Part shown: positions 8,776-16,945 of the stretch, piece after piece
Layout of the letters: every line of letters starts with the position of its first letter
Numbering within the stretch: position 1 is the first letter of the stretch
The notes under the pieces: generated by a model
Told to the model about the DNA's origin: nothing
Seen by the model: only the letters and a program-made list of their open reading frames with translations
The model's database searches: none
Made by a program: the position numbers and the translations under genes
DNA from: Paracoccus seriniphilus
GTDB lineage: Bacteria > Pseudomonadota > Alphaproteobacteria > Rhodobacterales > Rhodobacteraceae
Length of the DNA stretch: 64,000 bases
Direction of reading: 5' to 3'
NCBI RefSeq assembly: GCF_028553745.1
Contig: NZ_CP067129.1
Location: forward strand, 1,160,501 to 1,224,500

Positions 8776-10047
8776 TCAGCGGATGATTTCCGCTGCGTCC
8801 AGCACCGCGTGCAGCAGCACATCTGCGCCGGCCTTCGCCCATTCCGGGCTGATTTCCTCGGCCTCGTTATGGGACAGGCCGTCGACGCAGGGGCACATGA
8901 TCATCACCGTCGGGGCGACCCTGTTGATCCAGCAGGCATCATGGCCCGCGCCCGACACGATATCCATATGGCTATAGCCCAGACGCTCGGCCGCGTTGCG
9001 CACCAGCCCGACCAGACGTTCATCGAAGGTGACGGGGTCGAAGTGCCCGACCGGTTCGATCTCGATCCCGAGGCCCAGGTCCTGCGCGATCTGTGGTGCT
9101 TCGGCCTCAAGCTGCGCGCGCATCGAGGCCAGCTTCTCCAGATCGGGGCTGCGGAAGTCGATGGTAAAGACTGCCTTGCCCGGGATCACGTTGCGGCTGT
9201 TTGGATAGACATTGGCCTGGCCGATGGCGCCCACGGCGTCGGGCTGATGCTGCATGGCGATGCGGTGCACGGCCTCGGTGATGCGGGCCATGCCCAGCCC
9301 GGCATTGACGCGCATGTTCATCGGGGTCGAGCCGGTATGGGATTCCTTGCCCGTCAGTGTGACCTGCAGCCACCACAGGCCCTGACCGTGGGTCACTACG
9401 CCGATCTGCTTGTTTTCGGCTTCGAGAATCGGGCCCTGTTCAATGTGATATTCGAACATGGCATGGATGGGCCGGTCACCCGGCGTTTCCTCGCCGCGCC
9501 AGCCGATGCGATCCAGTTCCTCGCCAAAGCTCTTGCCTTCGGCGTCCAGGCGGCTGTTGGCATATTCCTCATCAAGCACGCCGGCAAAGACCCCCGAGGC
9601 CAGCATGGCCGGGGCGAAACGCGTGCCTTCCTCATTCGTCCAGTTGGTCACGATGATCGGGCGGCGGGTCGCAATGCCCAGATCGCGAATCGTGCGGATC
9701 ACCTCCAGCCCGGACAGGACGCCCAGGACACCGTCGTATTTTCCGCCCGTCGGCTGGGTGTCCAGATGGCTGCCGATATAGACGGGATCCAGATCCGGGT
9801 CGCTGCCTTCATGGCGCATGAACATATTGCCCATCCGGTCCAGCGTCATCGACATGCCGGCCTCTTCGCACCAGCGGCGGAACAGCTCGCGCCCGCGGGC
9901 ATCGTCGTCGGTCAGCGTCTGACGGTTGTTGCCACCGGCGACACCGGGGCCGATCTTGGCCATTTCCATCAGGCTGTCCCACAGCCGGTCGCCATCAATC
10001 CTGATATTGCCTGCCGAGGTTGCAGGGTCAGATAGGGTCATCTTCAT
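8776..10047 (-). CDS. M20-family N-carbamoyl amidohydrolase (beta-ureidopropionase / HyuC-like)
   Basis: 423 residues of the M20 metallopeptidase-like amidase family that includes allantoate amidohydrolase, N-carbamoyl-L-amino-acid hydrolase and bacterial beta-ureidopropionase. The metal ligands are visible in YIGSHLDTQPTGGKYDGVLG, TNEEGTRF and the late SGAGHDA. It removes the carbamoyl group from the product of the adjacent dihydropyrimidinase, releasing ammonia, CO2 and a beta-amino acid. I chose 10047 over the ATG at 10146 because the AGGAAGG ribosome site is directly upstream and the extra 33 residues are unlike the family. First gene of the operon, with a RutR-like site in its promoter. 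Confidence 0.88.
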   Translation of the reverse strand: MKMTLSDPATSAGNIRIDGDRLWDSLMEMAKIGPGVAGGNNRQTLTDDDARGRELFRRWCEEAGMSMTLDRMGNMFMRHEGSDPDLDPVYIGSHLDTQPTGGKYDGVLGVLSGLEVIRTIRDLGIATRRPIIVTNWTNEEGTRFAPAMLASGVFAGVLDEEYANSRLDAEGKSFGEELDRIGWRGEETPGDRPIHAMFEYHIEQGPILEAENKQIGVVTHGQGLWWLQVTLTGKESHTGSTPMNMRVNAGLGMARITEAVHRIAMQHQPDAVGAIGQANVYPNSRNVIPGKAVFTIDFRSPDLEKLASMRAQLEAEAPQIAQDLGLGIEIEPVGHFDPVTFDERLVGLVRNAAERLGYSHMDIVSGAGHDACWINRVAPTVMIMCPCVDGLSHNEAEEISPEWAKAGADVLLHAVLDAAEIIR

Positions 10048-10138
10048 GTCCTTCCTGTCTTGCCGCCCCGTCTTGGCGCGGGGTCGGCTGAATGGGAAAA
10101 CTGCAAGGCCACACGCCGGATTTCGGGGCCGCAAAATG

Positions 10139-10154
10139 TTTACCAAACGGTCAG
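10139..10154. promoter_or_regulatory. Candidate RutR operator
   Basis: TTTACCAAACGGTCAG matches the E. coli RutR consensus TTGACCANNTGGTCAA at 11 of its 14 defined positions. It lies 91-106 bp upstream of the hyuC-like start and directly downstream of the predicted -10 of that promoter, in the gap shared with the rutR-like gene. This is where a repressor would block transcription until uracil or thymine binds it. Confidence 0.55.
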
Positions 10155-10158
10155 ATTG

Positions 10159-10186
10159 AGGCTAGCACGGCGAGGCATTCAGTCAA
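10159..10186 (-). promoter_or_regulatory. Predicted promoter of the hyuC-hydA-ABC operon
   Basis: On the minus strand a -35 TTGACT (10181-10186) is separated by 16 bases from a -10 TAGCCT (10159-10164). The -35 is strong and the -10 weak, which is common in Rhodobacteraceae. The candidate RutR site begins 5 bases beyond the -10, overlapping the expected transcription start. Confidence 0.4.
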
Positions 10187-10259
10187 GAAGGCAAAAACTG
10201 AAGGCTGACAAAAGATCATCGGCTGCCTAGAAATGAATCATGGCACTACGGGTTACATC

Positions 10260-10877
10260 ATGACAGACGACGCCAAGCCGCAGCTCACGCGCATCCAGCA
10301 GAAGAATCGCGAGATCATCCTGGAGGGTGCATTGACGGTCTTTTCTGCCAGCGGATTTCGCGGCGCGACGATAGACCAGATCGCCGAGGCATCCGGCCTG
10401 TCCAAGCCCAATGTCCTGTATTATTTCGGATCGAAGGATGAGATCTACCAGACCCTGCTGACTGCCCTGCTGGATACCTGGCTGGCACCGATGCTGCATA
10501 TCGACAGCGAGGGCGACCCGCTGGATGAAGTGCTGCGCTATGTCGCGGCCAAGCTGCAGCTCTCACGGGACTACCCGCGCGAAAGCCGGCTGTTCGCCTA
10601 TGAGGTCCTGCAAGGGGCACCGCATCTGGGCGACATTCTGGGTGGCAGGCTGCGCGAGCTGGTCGACAGCACCGTTGTCGTACTGGAAGGATGGATGGAA
10701 CAGGGACGATTGAAGCGCGTCGAACCCCATCATCTGATCTTTTCCATCTGGGCGCTGACGCAGCATTACGCGGATTTCGAGGCCCAGATCAAAGCCGTGC
10801 TTGGGCCGGGTCATGACCCCTATGCCGAAGCGCAGGTCTATCTGGACAACCTGTTCCGGCAGATGCTGGCGCCATGA
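10260..10877 (+). CDS. rutR: RutR-like TetR-family pyrimidine regulator
   Basis: 205-residue TetR-type repressor. The helix-turn-helix region (TIDQIAEASGLSKPNVLYYFGSKDE) and the ligand-domain signatures WLAPM, SRDYPRESRLFAYE, HHLIFSIWALTQHYADF match E. coli RutR almost segment by segment. RutR senses uracil or thymine and releases DNA when bound. Here it is divergent from a pyrimidine-ring hydrolase operon rather than the rutABCDEFG genes. ATG 10260 is chosen; an upstream in-frame ATG at 10233 would add nine residues, and neither has a strong ribosome site. Confidence 0.85.
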   Translation: MTDDAKPQLTRIQQKNREIILEGALTVFSASGFRGATIDQIAEASGLSKPNVLYYFGSKDEIYQTLLTALLDTWLAPMLHIDSEGDPLDEVLRYVAAKLQLSRDYPRESRLFAYEVLQGAPHLGDILGGRLRELVDSTVVVLEGWMEQGRLKRVEPHHLIFSIWALTQHYADFEAQIKAVLGPGHDPYAEAQVYLDNLFRQMLAP

Positions 10878-10884
10878 CGCCGGG

Positions 10885-11463
10885 CTAGTCGTTCAAGAGT
10901 TCGGCCGAGTTGACGATCAGGCCCAGATAGCTGCGGGCAAGCGAGATCAGATCGTCATCCGGTCCGGTGACCCATTCCCGTGTCGCGCCATTGGTTGCGC
11001 CAACGATCGCGGCGGCGAGAATCTCGATCTTGCGATTGTCGGTATCGGGCAGGCGTCGTTTCAGCAATTCGCGCATCTGTGCCCGGCGTGCCAGAATGGC
11101 GCTGCTGAACAATGCCGCGACCTTCTGGTCCTGAGACGCCAGTCGGGTGATCTGTGCCACCATCTCGCGATCGCCCCGAAAACGCGACAGATGCGATTCG
11201 ATCAGAATGTTGAGATCATCGATCAGCCGTCCCGTGCTCGAGGCAAAACGTTCCGCGGCATCCGCAGGATAGTCGGGCGGGGGGCCCATGATCGCGGCTT
11301 CTTTGTAGGGATAGTGGTTGAAGAAGGTGCGGGTGCTGATCTCGGCCTTCTGCGCGATGGCTTCAGTGGTCACATTCGCAAGGCCATGACGCGAGGCCAG
11401 GGCCACCGCCGCCGCCTGGATTCTGCGTGCCGTCCGAAATCTGCGCGAGGTCTGGGGACTCAT
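10885..11463 (-). CDS. TetR/AcrR-family transcriptional regulator
   Basis: 192 residues. The N-terminal DNA-binding domain is clear (RIQAAAVALASRHGLANVT, AQKAEISTRTFFNHYPYKE). The C-terminal ligand domain shows no family I recognise. It converges with the rutR-like gene, 8 bp stop to stop, and its promoter lies in the 11464-11641 gap; no adjacent transporter or enzyme points to an effector. The MepK-like gene downstream of its promoter region ends toward it, so a direct target is not evident and autoregulation is the only simple guess. Confidence 0.85.
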   Translation of the reverse strand: MSPQTSRRFRTARRIQAAAVALASRHGLANVTTEAIAQKAEISTRTFFNHYPYKEAAIMGPPPDYPADAAERFASSTGRLIDDLNILIESHLSRFRGDREMVAQITRLASQDQKVAALFSSAILARRAQMRELLKRRLPDTDNRKIEILAAAIVGATNGATREWVTGPDDDLISLARSYLGLIVNSAELLND

Positions 11464-11484
11464 GTTGGTTGGGTTTCCGCTATC

Positions 11485-11504
11485 CGTTTCAGAAATGGTA
11501 AACG
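11485..11504. promoter_or_regulatory. Possible autoregulatory palindrome upstream of the TetR gene
   Basis: CGTTT at 11485-11489 and AAACG at 11500-11504 form a 20 bp imperfect palindrome (6 of 10 half-site positions match) starting 22 bp upstream of the TetR start, a usual position for self-repression. Weak on its own. Confidence 0.3.
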
Positions 11505-11641
11505 ACAGCGTTCAGGAAAGGGCTAGTAACGTCAAGAATTTAGTCACCGATAGATGTCGCGTGAAAATGTGGCACCCATGTCTTGACGCGCTGCCCGGCA
11601 GGACGGCGAGCAACGCATCCTCGATTGCCGCTTGCGAAGGG

Positions 11642-12202
11642 TCAGGAGCCCCAGGTGCGGATCGGACCGCAATCCATATGCACGAAGTTCGAGCGCGAGT
11701 ATTTCCCGACGCCGCCCGCCTTGCAGGCCATGGCGGCCTTGTACATCTGGTTGACCGAACGCGATTTCAGACGCAGGTCCGCAGCCTTGCCCTGAACGTG
11801 CAGCGAATTCTTGGCCACCCCCCGCGAGGTGCGGCGCAGCATGGCATTGGTCTGCGGAGAGCGGTAGCCCGACAGCATCATGTAGGGCTCATTCGTCTGC
11901 AGCAGCCGGTGGGACGCAGCCGCGACATCAATGGTGCGCGGGTCGATGCCGATGGCGGTGCCGGTCCGCCAGTCGCGCATGAAGATGTTCACTTCATTCA
12001 GCGCTTCTCGGACATATTTGCCGTCGACCCAGTAAACCGTGTCGATGCTTTCACCGGTCCGCCCGTTGTACATCTTGATGCGGCGCACATCGCCGGCCCC
12101 ACGCAAGAATCCGAACGCATTTGCCATCACTGGTGCGGCCGAAACGGAAGTGGCCGCGAACACACCAAGTATGCCACGACGCGAGATAAGGTTCATAGTC
12201 AT
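11642..12202 (-). CDS. DUF882/MepK-like peptidoglycan endopeptidase (M15 fold), Tat-exported
   Basis: 186 residues. The N terminus carries a twin-arginine signal (NLISRRGILGVFAATSV), so export is probably by Tat in folded, zinc-loaded form. The M15/YcbK zinc site is visible as SGYRSPQTNAMLR, SLHVQGKAADLR and the late NFVHMDCGP. The E. coli homologue YcbK (MepK) cuts mDAP-mDAP (3-3) cross-links. The gene is divergent from an L,D-transpeptidase that makes such cross-links. Start 12202 is chosen for its AGGCGAT upstream sequence; ATG 12196 and 12226 are alternatives. Confidence 0.85.
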   Translation of the reverse strand: MTMNLISRRGILGVFAATSVSAAPVMANAFGFLRGAGDVRRIKMYNGRTGESIDTVYWVDGKYVREALNEVNIFMRDWRTGTAIGIDPRTIDVAAASHRLLQTNEPYMMLSGYRSPQTNAMLRRTSRGVAKNSLHVQGKAADLRLKSRSVNQMYKAAMACKAGGVGKYSRSNFVHMDCGPIRTWGS

Positions 12203-12504
12203 GTCAGATCGCCTGTCCTGCTTCACTCTGGTGGCCGCGCTGTTGTTGCGGCATGGTCGGGTTTAGCCCCGACTTCCTAACAATATGTCAAAGCCCCGGG
12301 CATTCAGAAACAGATTCCTGCCCAAATTGCCGGATTTCTGCTACCATAGGCAGATTTCCGCCGAACCTGCGCTTCCGTTGCTTGTAGGGCGCAGAGCGTG
12401 GCATCGAGGCAACAGTGGTGATTGCCCTGATGCCGCGACGGTCAGTCTGCTGGTGCAGATGACCGTTCGATGTCAGGTGTGGGTTGTGTAGTGTTGAGGG
12501 TTTC
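12203..12504. promoter_or_regulatory. Divergent intergenic region mepK-like / ldtD-like
   Basis: About 300 bp without a gene. It must carry promoters for both peptidoglycan enzymes. I see no strong hairpin, repeat or recognised operator; a TACCAT hexamer near 12342 could serve as a -10 but lacks a clear -35. Confidence 0.4.
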
Positions 12505-14139
12505 ATGTTGCGTTTTTCGGGATTTTTGGCCGCGTCATTGCTGTCGGTCCTTTGCTTGGCGGGGCCGATATCGGCGCAGACTGTCATTCAGATCGGGGCC
12601 GGTTCGGGCGCCTTGCTCGCCCCAAGGTTGAAATTCACCCGTGACGAGATGAAACTGGCCGAAGCTGTGGCCGCTCGACCGCATTTGGCGGCTTTCTATG
12701 GCGGCAATGGTCTGAAGCCGGTCTTTCAGGGCGAATCCGGCGAAAGATTGCGCAATGCTTTGGGCGAGGCTGTGTCGCAGGCCCCCCGGCATGGCCTGCC
12801 GCGATCACGATACCGTCCCGAGGCGCTGAAGGCGGCGACTGCCGGGCTTGAGGCCGAGTTGCTTCATGCCGAGGTTCTGGCCCGCTATCTTGAAGATATG
12901 ACTGGCGGCGCGCTTGATCCGCAGGCGGTGTCGCGGCAGAACCATCGCAGGGTTGTCCGACCCGTGATCAGCGAGCTGATTGCGCAATTCGTGCAATCGG
13001 CCGACCCCCTTGCATTTCTTTTGCGGCAGGCTCCGCGGCATCCGGCCTATCTGGCCTTGCAGCAGGCGCTGAATGGTCCGGCAGATATCTCTGTGCCGGC
13101 GGATTTGCCGCGCGCTCCCGAAGCCGTCTGGCGCGTGGGGATGCGGGGGGCAGGGGTTCTGCCTTTGCGGGCACGTCTGGCCAGCATCGGTTTTGCGGCC
13201 GAAGGCGATGATCCGCTGGTCTATGATGCGGCGTTGTCGGCAGCGGTGGCGCGCTATCAATCGGCTGTCGGGCTGGCGGCGGACGGGATCGCCGGTCCCC
13301 GCACCATCCGCCATCTGAATGGTGACGTCGATGCCTCGGGGGATGGACGCAGCCGCAAGATCATCGCCGCGCTGGAGCGCATGCGCTGGATGGCCGGCGA
13401 GGATCTGGACAGCCGCCACGTCTGGGTGAATATCCCGGAATTCACCGCGCGCGTCATTGATGGCGGGACCGAGGTCTTCCGCACCCGGGTGGTTGTCGGC
13501 AAATCCGACGACGACATGCAGACCCCCGAATTTTCGGACCGGATGGAATATGTGGTCGTCAATCCGCGTTGGAATGTGCCCCGGTCCATAACCGTGCGCG
13601 AATATCTGCCGCGCCTGAAGGACAATCGGAACGCCCTGTCGCATCTGGATGTGGTGGACGGTCGCGGCAGGGTAATCCCGCGCGATCAGATTGATTTTTC
13701 ACGCTATACGGCGGCAAATTTTCCCTATCGGATGCGCCAGCAGCCAGGCAACAGCAACGCCCTGGGTCTGGTGAAATTCATCTTCCCGAATCGCTGGAAC
13801 ATCTATCTGCATGACACGCCGAGCAAACATCTGTTCGGCAATCGCGTGCGCGCCTATTCGCATGGCTGTGTCAGGGTGGGTGATCCTTTCGATCTGGCCG
13901 AGACATTGCTTTCCGCGCAAAGCAGCAATCCGGGTGCGCTGTTTCGCCGGGCCCTGGACAGCGGTCAGGAAAAATGGCTGAAACTTACGCCCGAATTGCC
14001 GGTGCATCTGGTATATTTCACCGCCTATCCTGATGAGACGGGCCGGATTCGCTATTTTGACGACATATACGGGCGGGATGATGCGATCTTGCGCGGGCTG
14101 GATGCCATCGCACTGGATTCGGGGGCAGAAAGCGAATAA
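12505..14139 (+). CDS. L,D-transpeptidase (YcbB/LdtD-like)
   Basis: 544 residues. A signal peptide (about 1-24, ending GPISAQ) is followed by an N-terminal region, a peptidoglycan-binding domain (about 200-275, VARYQSAVGLAADGIAGPRT), and a YkuD catalytic domain with the hallmark SHGCVRVG, in which Cys455 is the nucleophile and His453 is adjacent. The size and domain order match YcbB/LdtD, which makes 3-3 cross-links in the periplasm. Start ATG 12505 has GAGGG upstream. lpxD begins 23 bp downstream, so the cell-wall and lipid A genes may share a transcript. Confidence 0.9.
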   Translation: MLRFSGFLAASLLSVLCLAGPISAQTVIQIGAGSGALLAPRLKFTRDEMKLAEAVAARPHLAAFYGGNGLKPVFQGESGERLRNALGEAVSQAPRHGLPRSRYRPEALKAATAGLEAELLHAEVLARYLEDMTGGALDPQAVSRQNHRRVVRPVISELIAQFVQSADPLAFLLRQAPRHPAYLALQQALNGPADISVPADLPRAPEAVWRVGMRGAGVLPLRARLASIGFAAEGDDPLVYDAALSAAVARYQSAVGLAADGIAGPRTIRHLNGDVDASGDGRSRKIIAALERMRWMAGEDLDSRHVWVNIPEFTARVIDGGTEVFRTRVVVGKSDDDMQTPEFSDRMEYVVVNPRWNVPRSITVREYLPRLKDNRNALSHLDVVDGRGRVIPRDQIDFSRYTAANFPYRMRQQPGNSNALGLVKFIFPNRWNIYLHDTPSKHLFGNRVRAYSHGCVRVGDPFDLAETLLSAQSSNPGALFRRALDSGQEKWLKLTPELPVHLVYFTAYPDETGRIRYFDDIYGRDDAILRGLDAIALDSGAESE

Positions 14140-14162
14140 GTCGGCACTTGAAAGAGGGTGCG

Positions 14163-15266
14163 ATGAAATCTGTGAATATCGGTGAATTGGCGAAGGCGCT
14201 GGATGCGCGCAGTTGGGGGGACACGAGCCTTCCGGTGACGGGCGCGGCCGAACCCGCCGCGACGGGTCCGGTCGGGCCTGAAGGCGGCGTCATCGCCATG
14301 GCCATGTCCCCGAAATATGCCGAGGCACTGAAGCCCGGCAGCATGGCCATTCTGGCCGAAGGCATGGACCCCGAAGCCTATGGACTGAAGGCGGCGATCT
14401 TTGCGCCCCGGCCAAGGTTGTTGATGGCAGGACTGACCCGGACCTTTGATCCGGGGCTGGATATCGCGCCCGGAATTCATCCCAGCGCGGTGGTCGATCC
14501 CTCGGCGCAGATCGGCGCGGATGTCGCCATTGGTCCGCTGGTGGTGATCGGCGCCAATGTCCGCATCGGTGCCGGATCACGGATTGCGGCCCATGTTTCG
14601 ATCGGGCGCGACAGCGTTCTTGGAGAAAACTGCGTCATTCATCCGGGCGCGCGTATCGCCCATGGCGTGACGGCGGGCGACCGCTTCGTCATGCAGCCCG
14701 GGGCTTCGGTCGGGGGCGATGGTTTCTCGTTCGTCACCCCCGAGGAATCCGGGATCGAGGAAATCCGCCGCACCCTGGGCGCGCGCGCCGATATCCATGC
14801 CCAGCACTGGACCCGGATTCATTCCCTGGGTGGCGTCGAAATCGGGGATGACGTTGAAATGGGTGCGAATTCGACGGTTGACCGCGGCACCATCCGTTCC
14901 ACGCGGGTCGGATCGGGAACCAAGATCGATAACCTTGTTCAGGTCGGGCATAATGTCGAGATCGGCAGCGATTGCCTGCTGTGCGGGCTGGTCGGTGTTG
15001 CCGGTTCGTCCAGAATCGGTGACCGTGTGGTGCTGGCCGGTCAGGTCGGTGTGTCCGACAATATTGTCATCGGCGATGATGTGATCGCCGGTGGCGCGAC
15101 CAAGATCTTCAGCAGGGTGCCCGCAGGACGGGTCATCCTTGGCCATCCGGCCGTGAAGATGGAAACACAGATGGAAATCCAGAAAGCGATGCGTCGCTTG
15201 CCACGTTTTGCTCAACAGCTCGCCAAGCTTCAGGAAACTGTTACACGGCTGTTGGAAAAGGGCTGA
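14163..15266 (+). CDS. lpxD: UDP-3-O-acylglucosamine N-acyltransferase
   Basis: Third step of lipid A synthesis: transfers a 3-hydroxyacyl chain from ACP to the amine of UDP-3-O-acylglucosamine. 367 residues. An N-terminal uridine-binding domain precedes a left-handed beta helix built of hexapeptide repeats (for example GADVAIGPLVVIGANVRIG), with the catalytic His in VQVGHNVEIGSD and a C-terminal helix (KAMRRLPRF). The true start is ATG 14163, preceded by AAAGAGGG; the TTG at 14148 is in frame but unlikely. Next comes a dedicated acyl carrier protein 12 bp on, and then a ketosynthase. Confidence 0.93.
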   Translation: MKSVNIGELAKALDARSWGDTSLPVTGAAEPAATGPVGPEGGVIAMAMSPKYAEALKPGSMAILAEGMDPEAYGLKAAIFAPRPRLLMAGLTRTFDPGLDIAPGIHPSAVVDPSAQIGADVAIGPLVVIGANVRIGAGSRIAAHVSIGRDSVLGENCVIHPGARIAHGVTAGDRFVMQPGASVGGDGFSFVTPEESGIEEIRRTLGARADIHAQHWTRIHSLGGVEIGDDVEMGANSTVDRGTIRSTRVGSGTKIDNLVQVGHNVEIGSDCLLCGLVGVAGSSRIGDRVVLAGQVGVSDNIVIGDDVIAGGATKIFSRVPAGRVILGHPAVKMETQMEIQKAMRRLPRFAQQLAKLQETVTRLLEKG

Positions 15267-15278
15267 ACAGGAGGCCTC

Positions 15279-15545
15279 ATGACCGACACGATCAAATCCA
15301 GAATCCGCGCCATCATCGCAGAACAGGCGATGCTGGAGCCTGACCAGATCAATGATGATGCGACCCCCGAGGATCTTGGCATCGACAGCCTTGGCCTTGT
15401 CGAATCGATCTTTGCACTGGAAGAGGAATTCGACATCACGATTCCCTTCAACGCCAATGAACCCGACAAGTCGGACTTCGACATTTCGAACATGGGAACG
15501 ATCATCGCGGCGGTAGAACGCCTGGTGGCGCAGAAAGCTGCATGA
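15279..15545 (+). CDS. Acyl carrier protein (specialised, in lpxD operon)
   Basis: 88 residues with the phosphopantetheine site Ser37 in LGIDSLGLVES and the acidic helices of an ACP. It differs from the housekeeping ACP (longer, with a PFNANEPDKSDFDI loop), and AcpXL-type carriers in rhizobia likewise sit beside lipid A genes. It ends by ATGA overlap with the ketosynthase. The most likely role is carrying an acyl chain made by the neighbouring ketosynthase for lipid A; this is inference from context. Confidence 0.88.
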   Translation: MTDTIKSRIRAIIAEQAMLEPDQINDDATPEDLGIDSLGLVESIFALEEEFDITIPFNANEPDKSDFDISNMGTIIAAVERLVAQKAA

Positions 15546-16861
15546 GTTCAAAACAATCCAGCAAGAAGGCCTCGTCATCCGGGGAAGCTTCCGAAGGCAA
15601 CGTGCCTGCTCCGGCGGTTGCCGGCTCTGTCGCGGGCGAAAGCTACAGGGGATTGCGTCGCGTCGTGATCACCGGCGCCGGCACGATCAATGCGCTTGGT
15701 CATGATGTCGAGACGACATTGAACGCATTTCGCGAAGGGCGCTGCGGGATCACGGCGCTGAATTTCCGAGATGTGGACCGGCTGTCCATCCAGATCGGTG
15801 CGCAGGTGCATGACTGGCGGCCCGAGGATTACTTCAACCGCCAGCAAATCCTGCTTTACGACAAATTCACCCAGTTCACGCTGCTGGCGGCCAAACAGGC
15901 CGTGGCGCAATCGGGGCTGAGCTTCGTTGGCGCGCTGGGGCTGCGCTCGGGTGTCATTCTGGGCACGGCGGGCGGTGGCCTGAATACCTGGGATGAAAAT
16001 TATCGTGCCGTCTACGAAGAGGGCAAGAACCGCGTCCATCCCTTTGTCGTGCCCAAGTTGATGAACAATGCTGCAGCCAGCCATGTTTCGATGGAGTTCG
16101 GCCTGCGCGGTCCGGCATTCACGGTGGCGACGGCCTGTTCCAGTTCGAATCACGCAATGGGTCTGGCATTCCAGATGATCCGTTCGGGGGCTGCGCAGGT
16201 CATGCTGACCGGCGGTTCCGAGGCGATGCTGTGCTTTGGCGGCGTGAAGGCCTGGGAAGGGCTGCGCGTCATGTCCAAGGATGCCTGCCGCCCCTTCAGC
16301 GCCAATCGCAATGGCATGGTGCAGGGTGAAGGGGCCGGGGTCTTCGTCTTCGAGGATTACGAATCCGCTCGCGCCCGTGGCGCGGAAATTCTGGCGGAAG
16401 TCGTCGGCTTTGCGATGTCGTCGGATGCGCAGGACATCGTCATGCCTTCGGCGCAGGGGGCCGAACGTGCCATTACCGCCGCGATCGGCGATGCCGGTCT
16501 CAATCCCGAACAGATCGGCTATATCAATGCGCATGGCACCGGCACGGCAGCCAATGACAAGACCGAATGCGCGGCTGTGGCCCATGCCTTCGGACATCAC
16601 GCCGACAGCCTGATGATTTCCTCGACGAAATCCATGCATGGGCATCTGATCGGGGGCACCGGCGCGGTCGAGCTGCTGGCCTGTATCATGGCGCTTCGCG
16701 ACGGGGTGATTGCCCCGACGATCGGCTATCAGGAGCCTGACCCGGAATGCGGTCTGGACGTGGTGCCCAATGAGGCGCGGGATGCCAAGGTGGATGCGGT
16801 TCTGTCCAATGCCTTCGCCTTTGGCGGGCTGAATGCGGTGATTGCCCTGCAACGCGTATAG
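15542..16861 (+). CDS. Beta-ketoacyl-ACP synthase (KAS I/II type) in lpxD-acp operon
   Basis: 439 residues with the thiolase fold of elongating ketosynthases. The Cys-His-His triad is Cys199 in TACSSS, His331 in HGTGTAAND and His368 in MHGHLIGGTGA. It has a 35-residue Ser/Ala-rich N-terminal extension not usual in FabF, and a MHGH in place of the common MTGH. Coupled to the acyl carrier protein gene by a 4 bp overlap. Probably extends the acyl chain destined for lipid A. A strong hairpin closes the operon. Confidence 0.88.
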   Translation: MSSKQSSKKASSSGEASEGNVPAPAVAGSVAGESYRGLRRVVITGAGTINALGHDVETTLNAFREGRCGITALNFRDVDRLSIQIGAQVHDWRPEDYFNRQQILLYDKFTQFTLLAAKQAVAQSGLSFVGALGLRSGVILGTAGGGLNTWDENYRAVYEEGKNRVHPFVVPKLMNNAAASHVSMEFGLRGPAFTVATACSSSNHAMGLAFQMIRSGAAQVMLTGGSEAMLCFGGVKAWEGLRVMSKDACRPFSANRNGMVQGEGAGVFVFEDYESARARGAEILAEVVGFAMSSDAQDIVMPSAQGAERAITAAIGDAGLNPEQIGYINAHGTGTAANDKTECAAVAHAFGHHADSLMISSTKSMHGHLIGGTGAVELLACIMALRDGVIAPTIGYQEPDPECGLDVVPNEARDAKVDAVLSNAFAFGGLNAVIALQRV

Positions 16862-16882
16862 GGCGCAGGCCAGAGAACGGAA

Positions 16883-16908
16883 AAACGGCGCCCGATGGGG
16901 CGCCGTTT
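16883..16908. terminator. Bidirectional hairpin after the lpxD-acp-KAS operon
   Basis: An 11 bp perfect stem AAACGGCGCCC with a GATG loop, flanked by A and T runs, lies between convergent stops at 16861 and 16946 and suits termination in both directions. Confidence 0.8.
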
Positions 16909-16945
16909 GCATTTTCAGGACAGTGTTTGCTGTCTACAGGACGAA

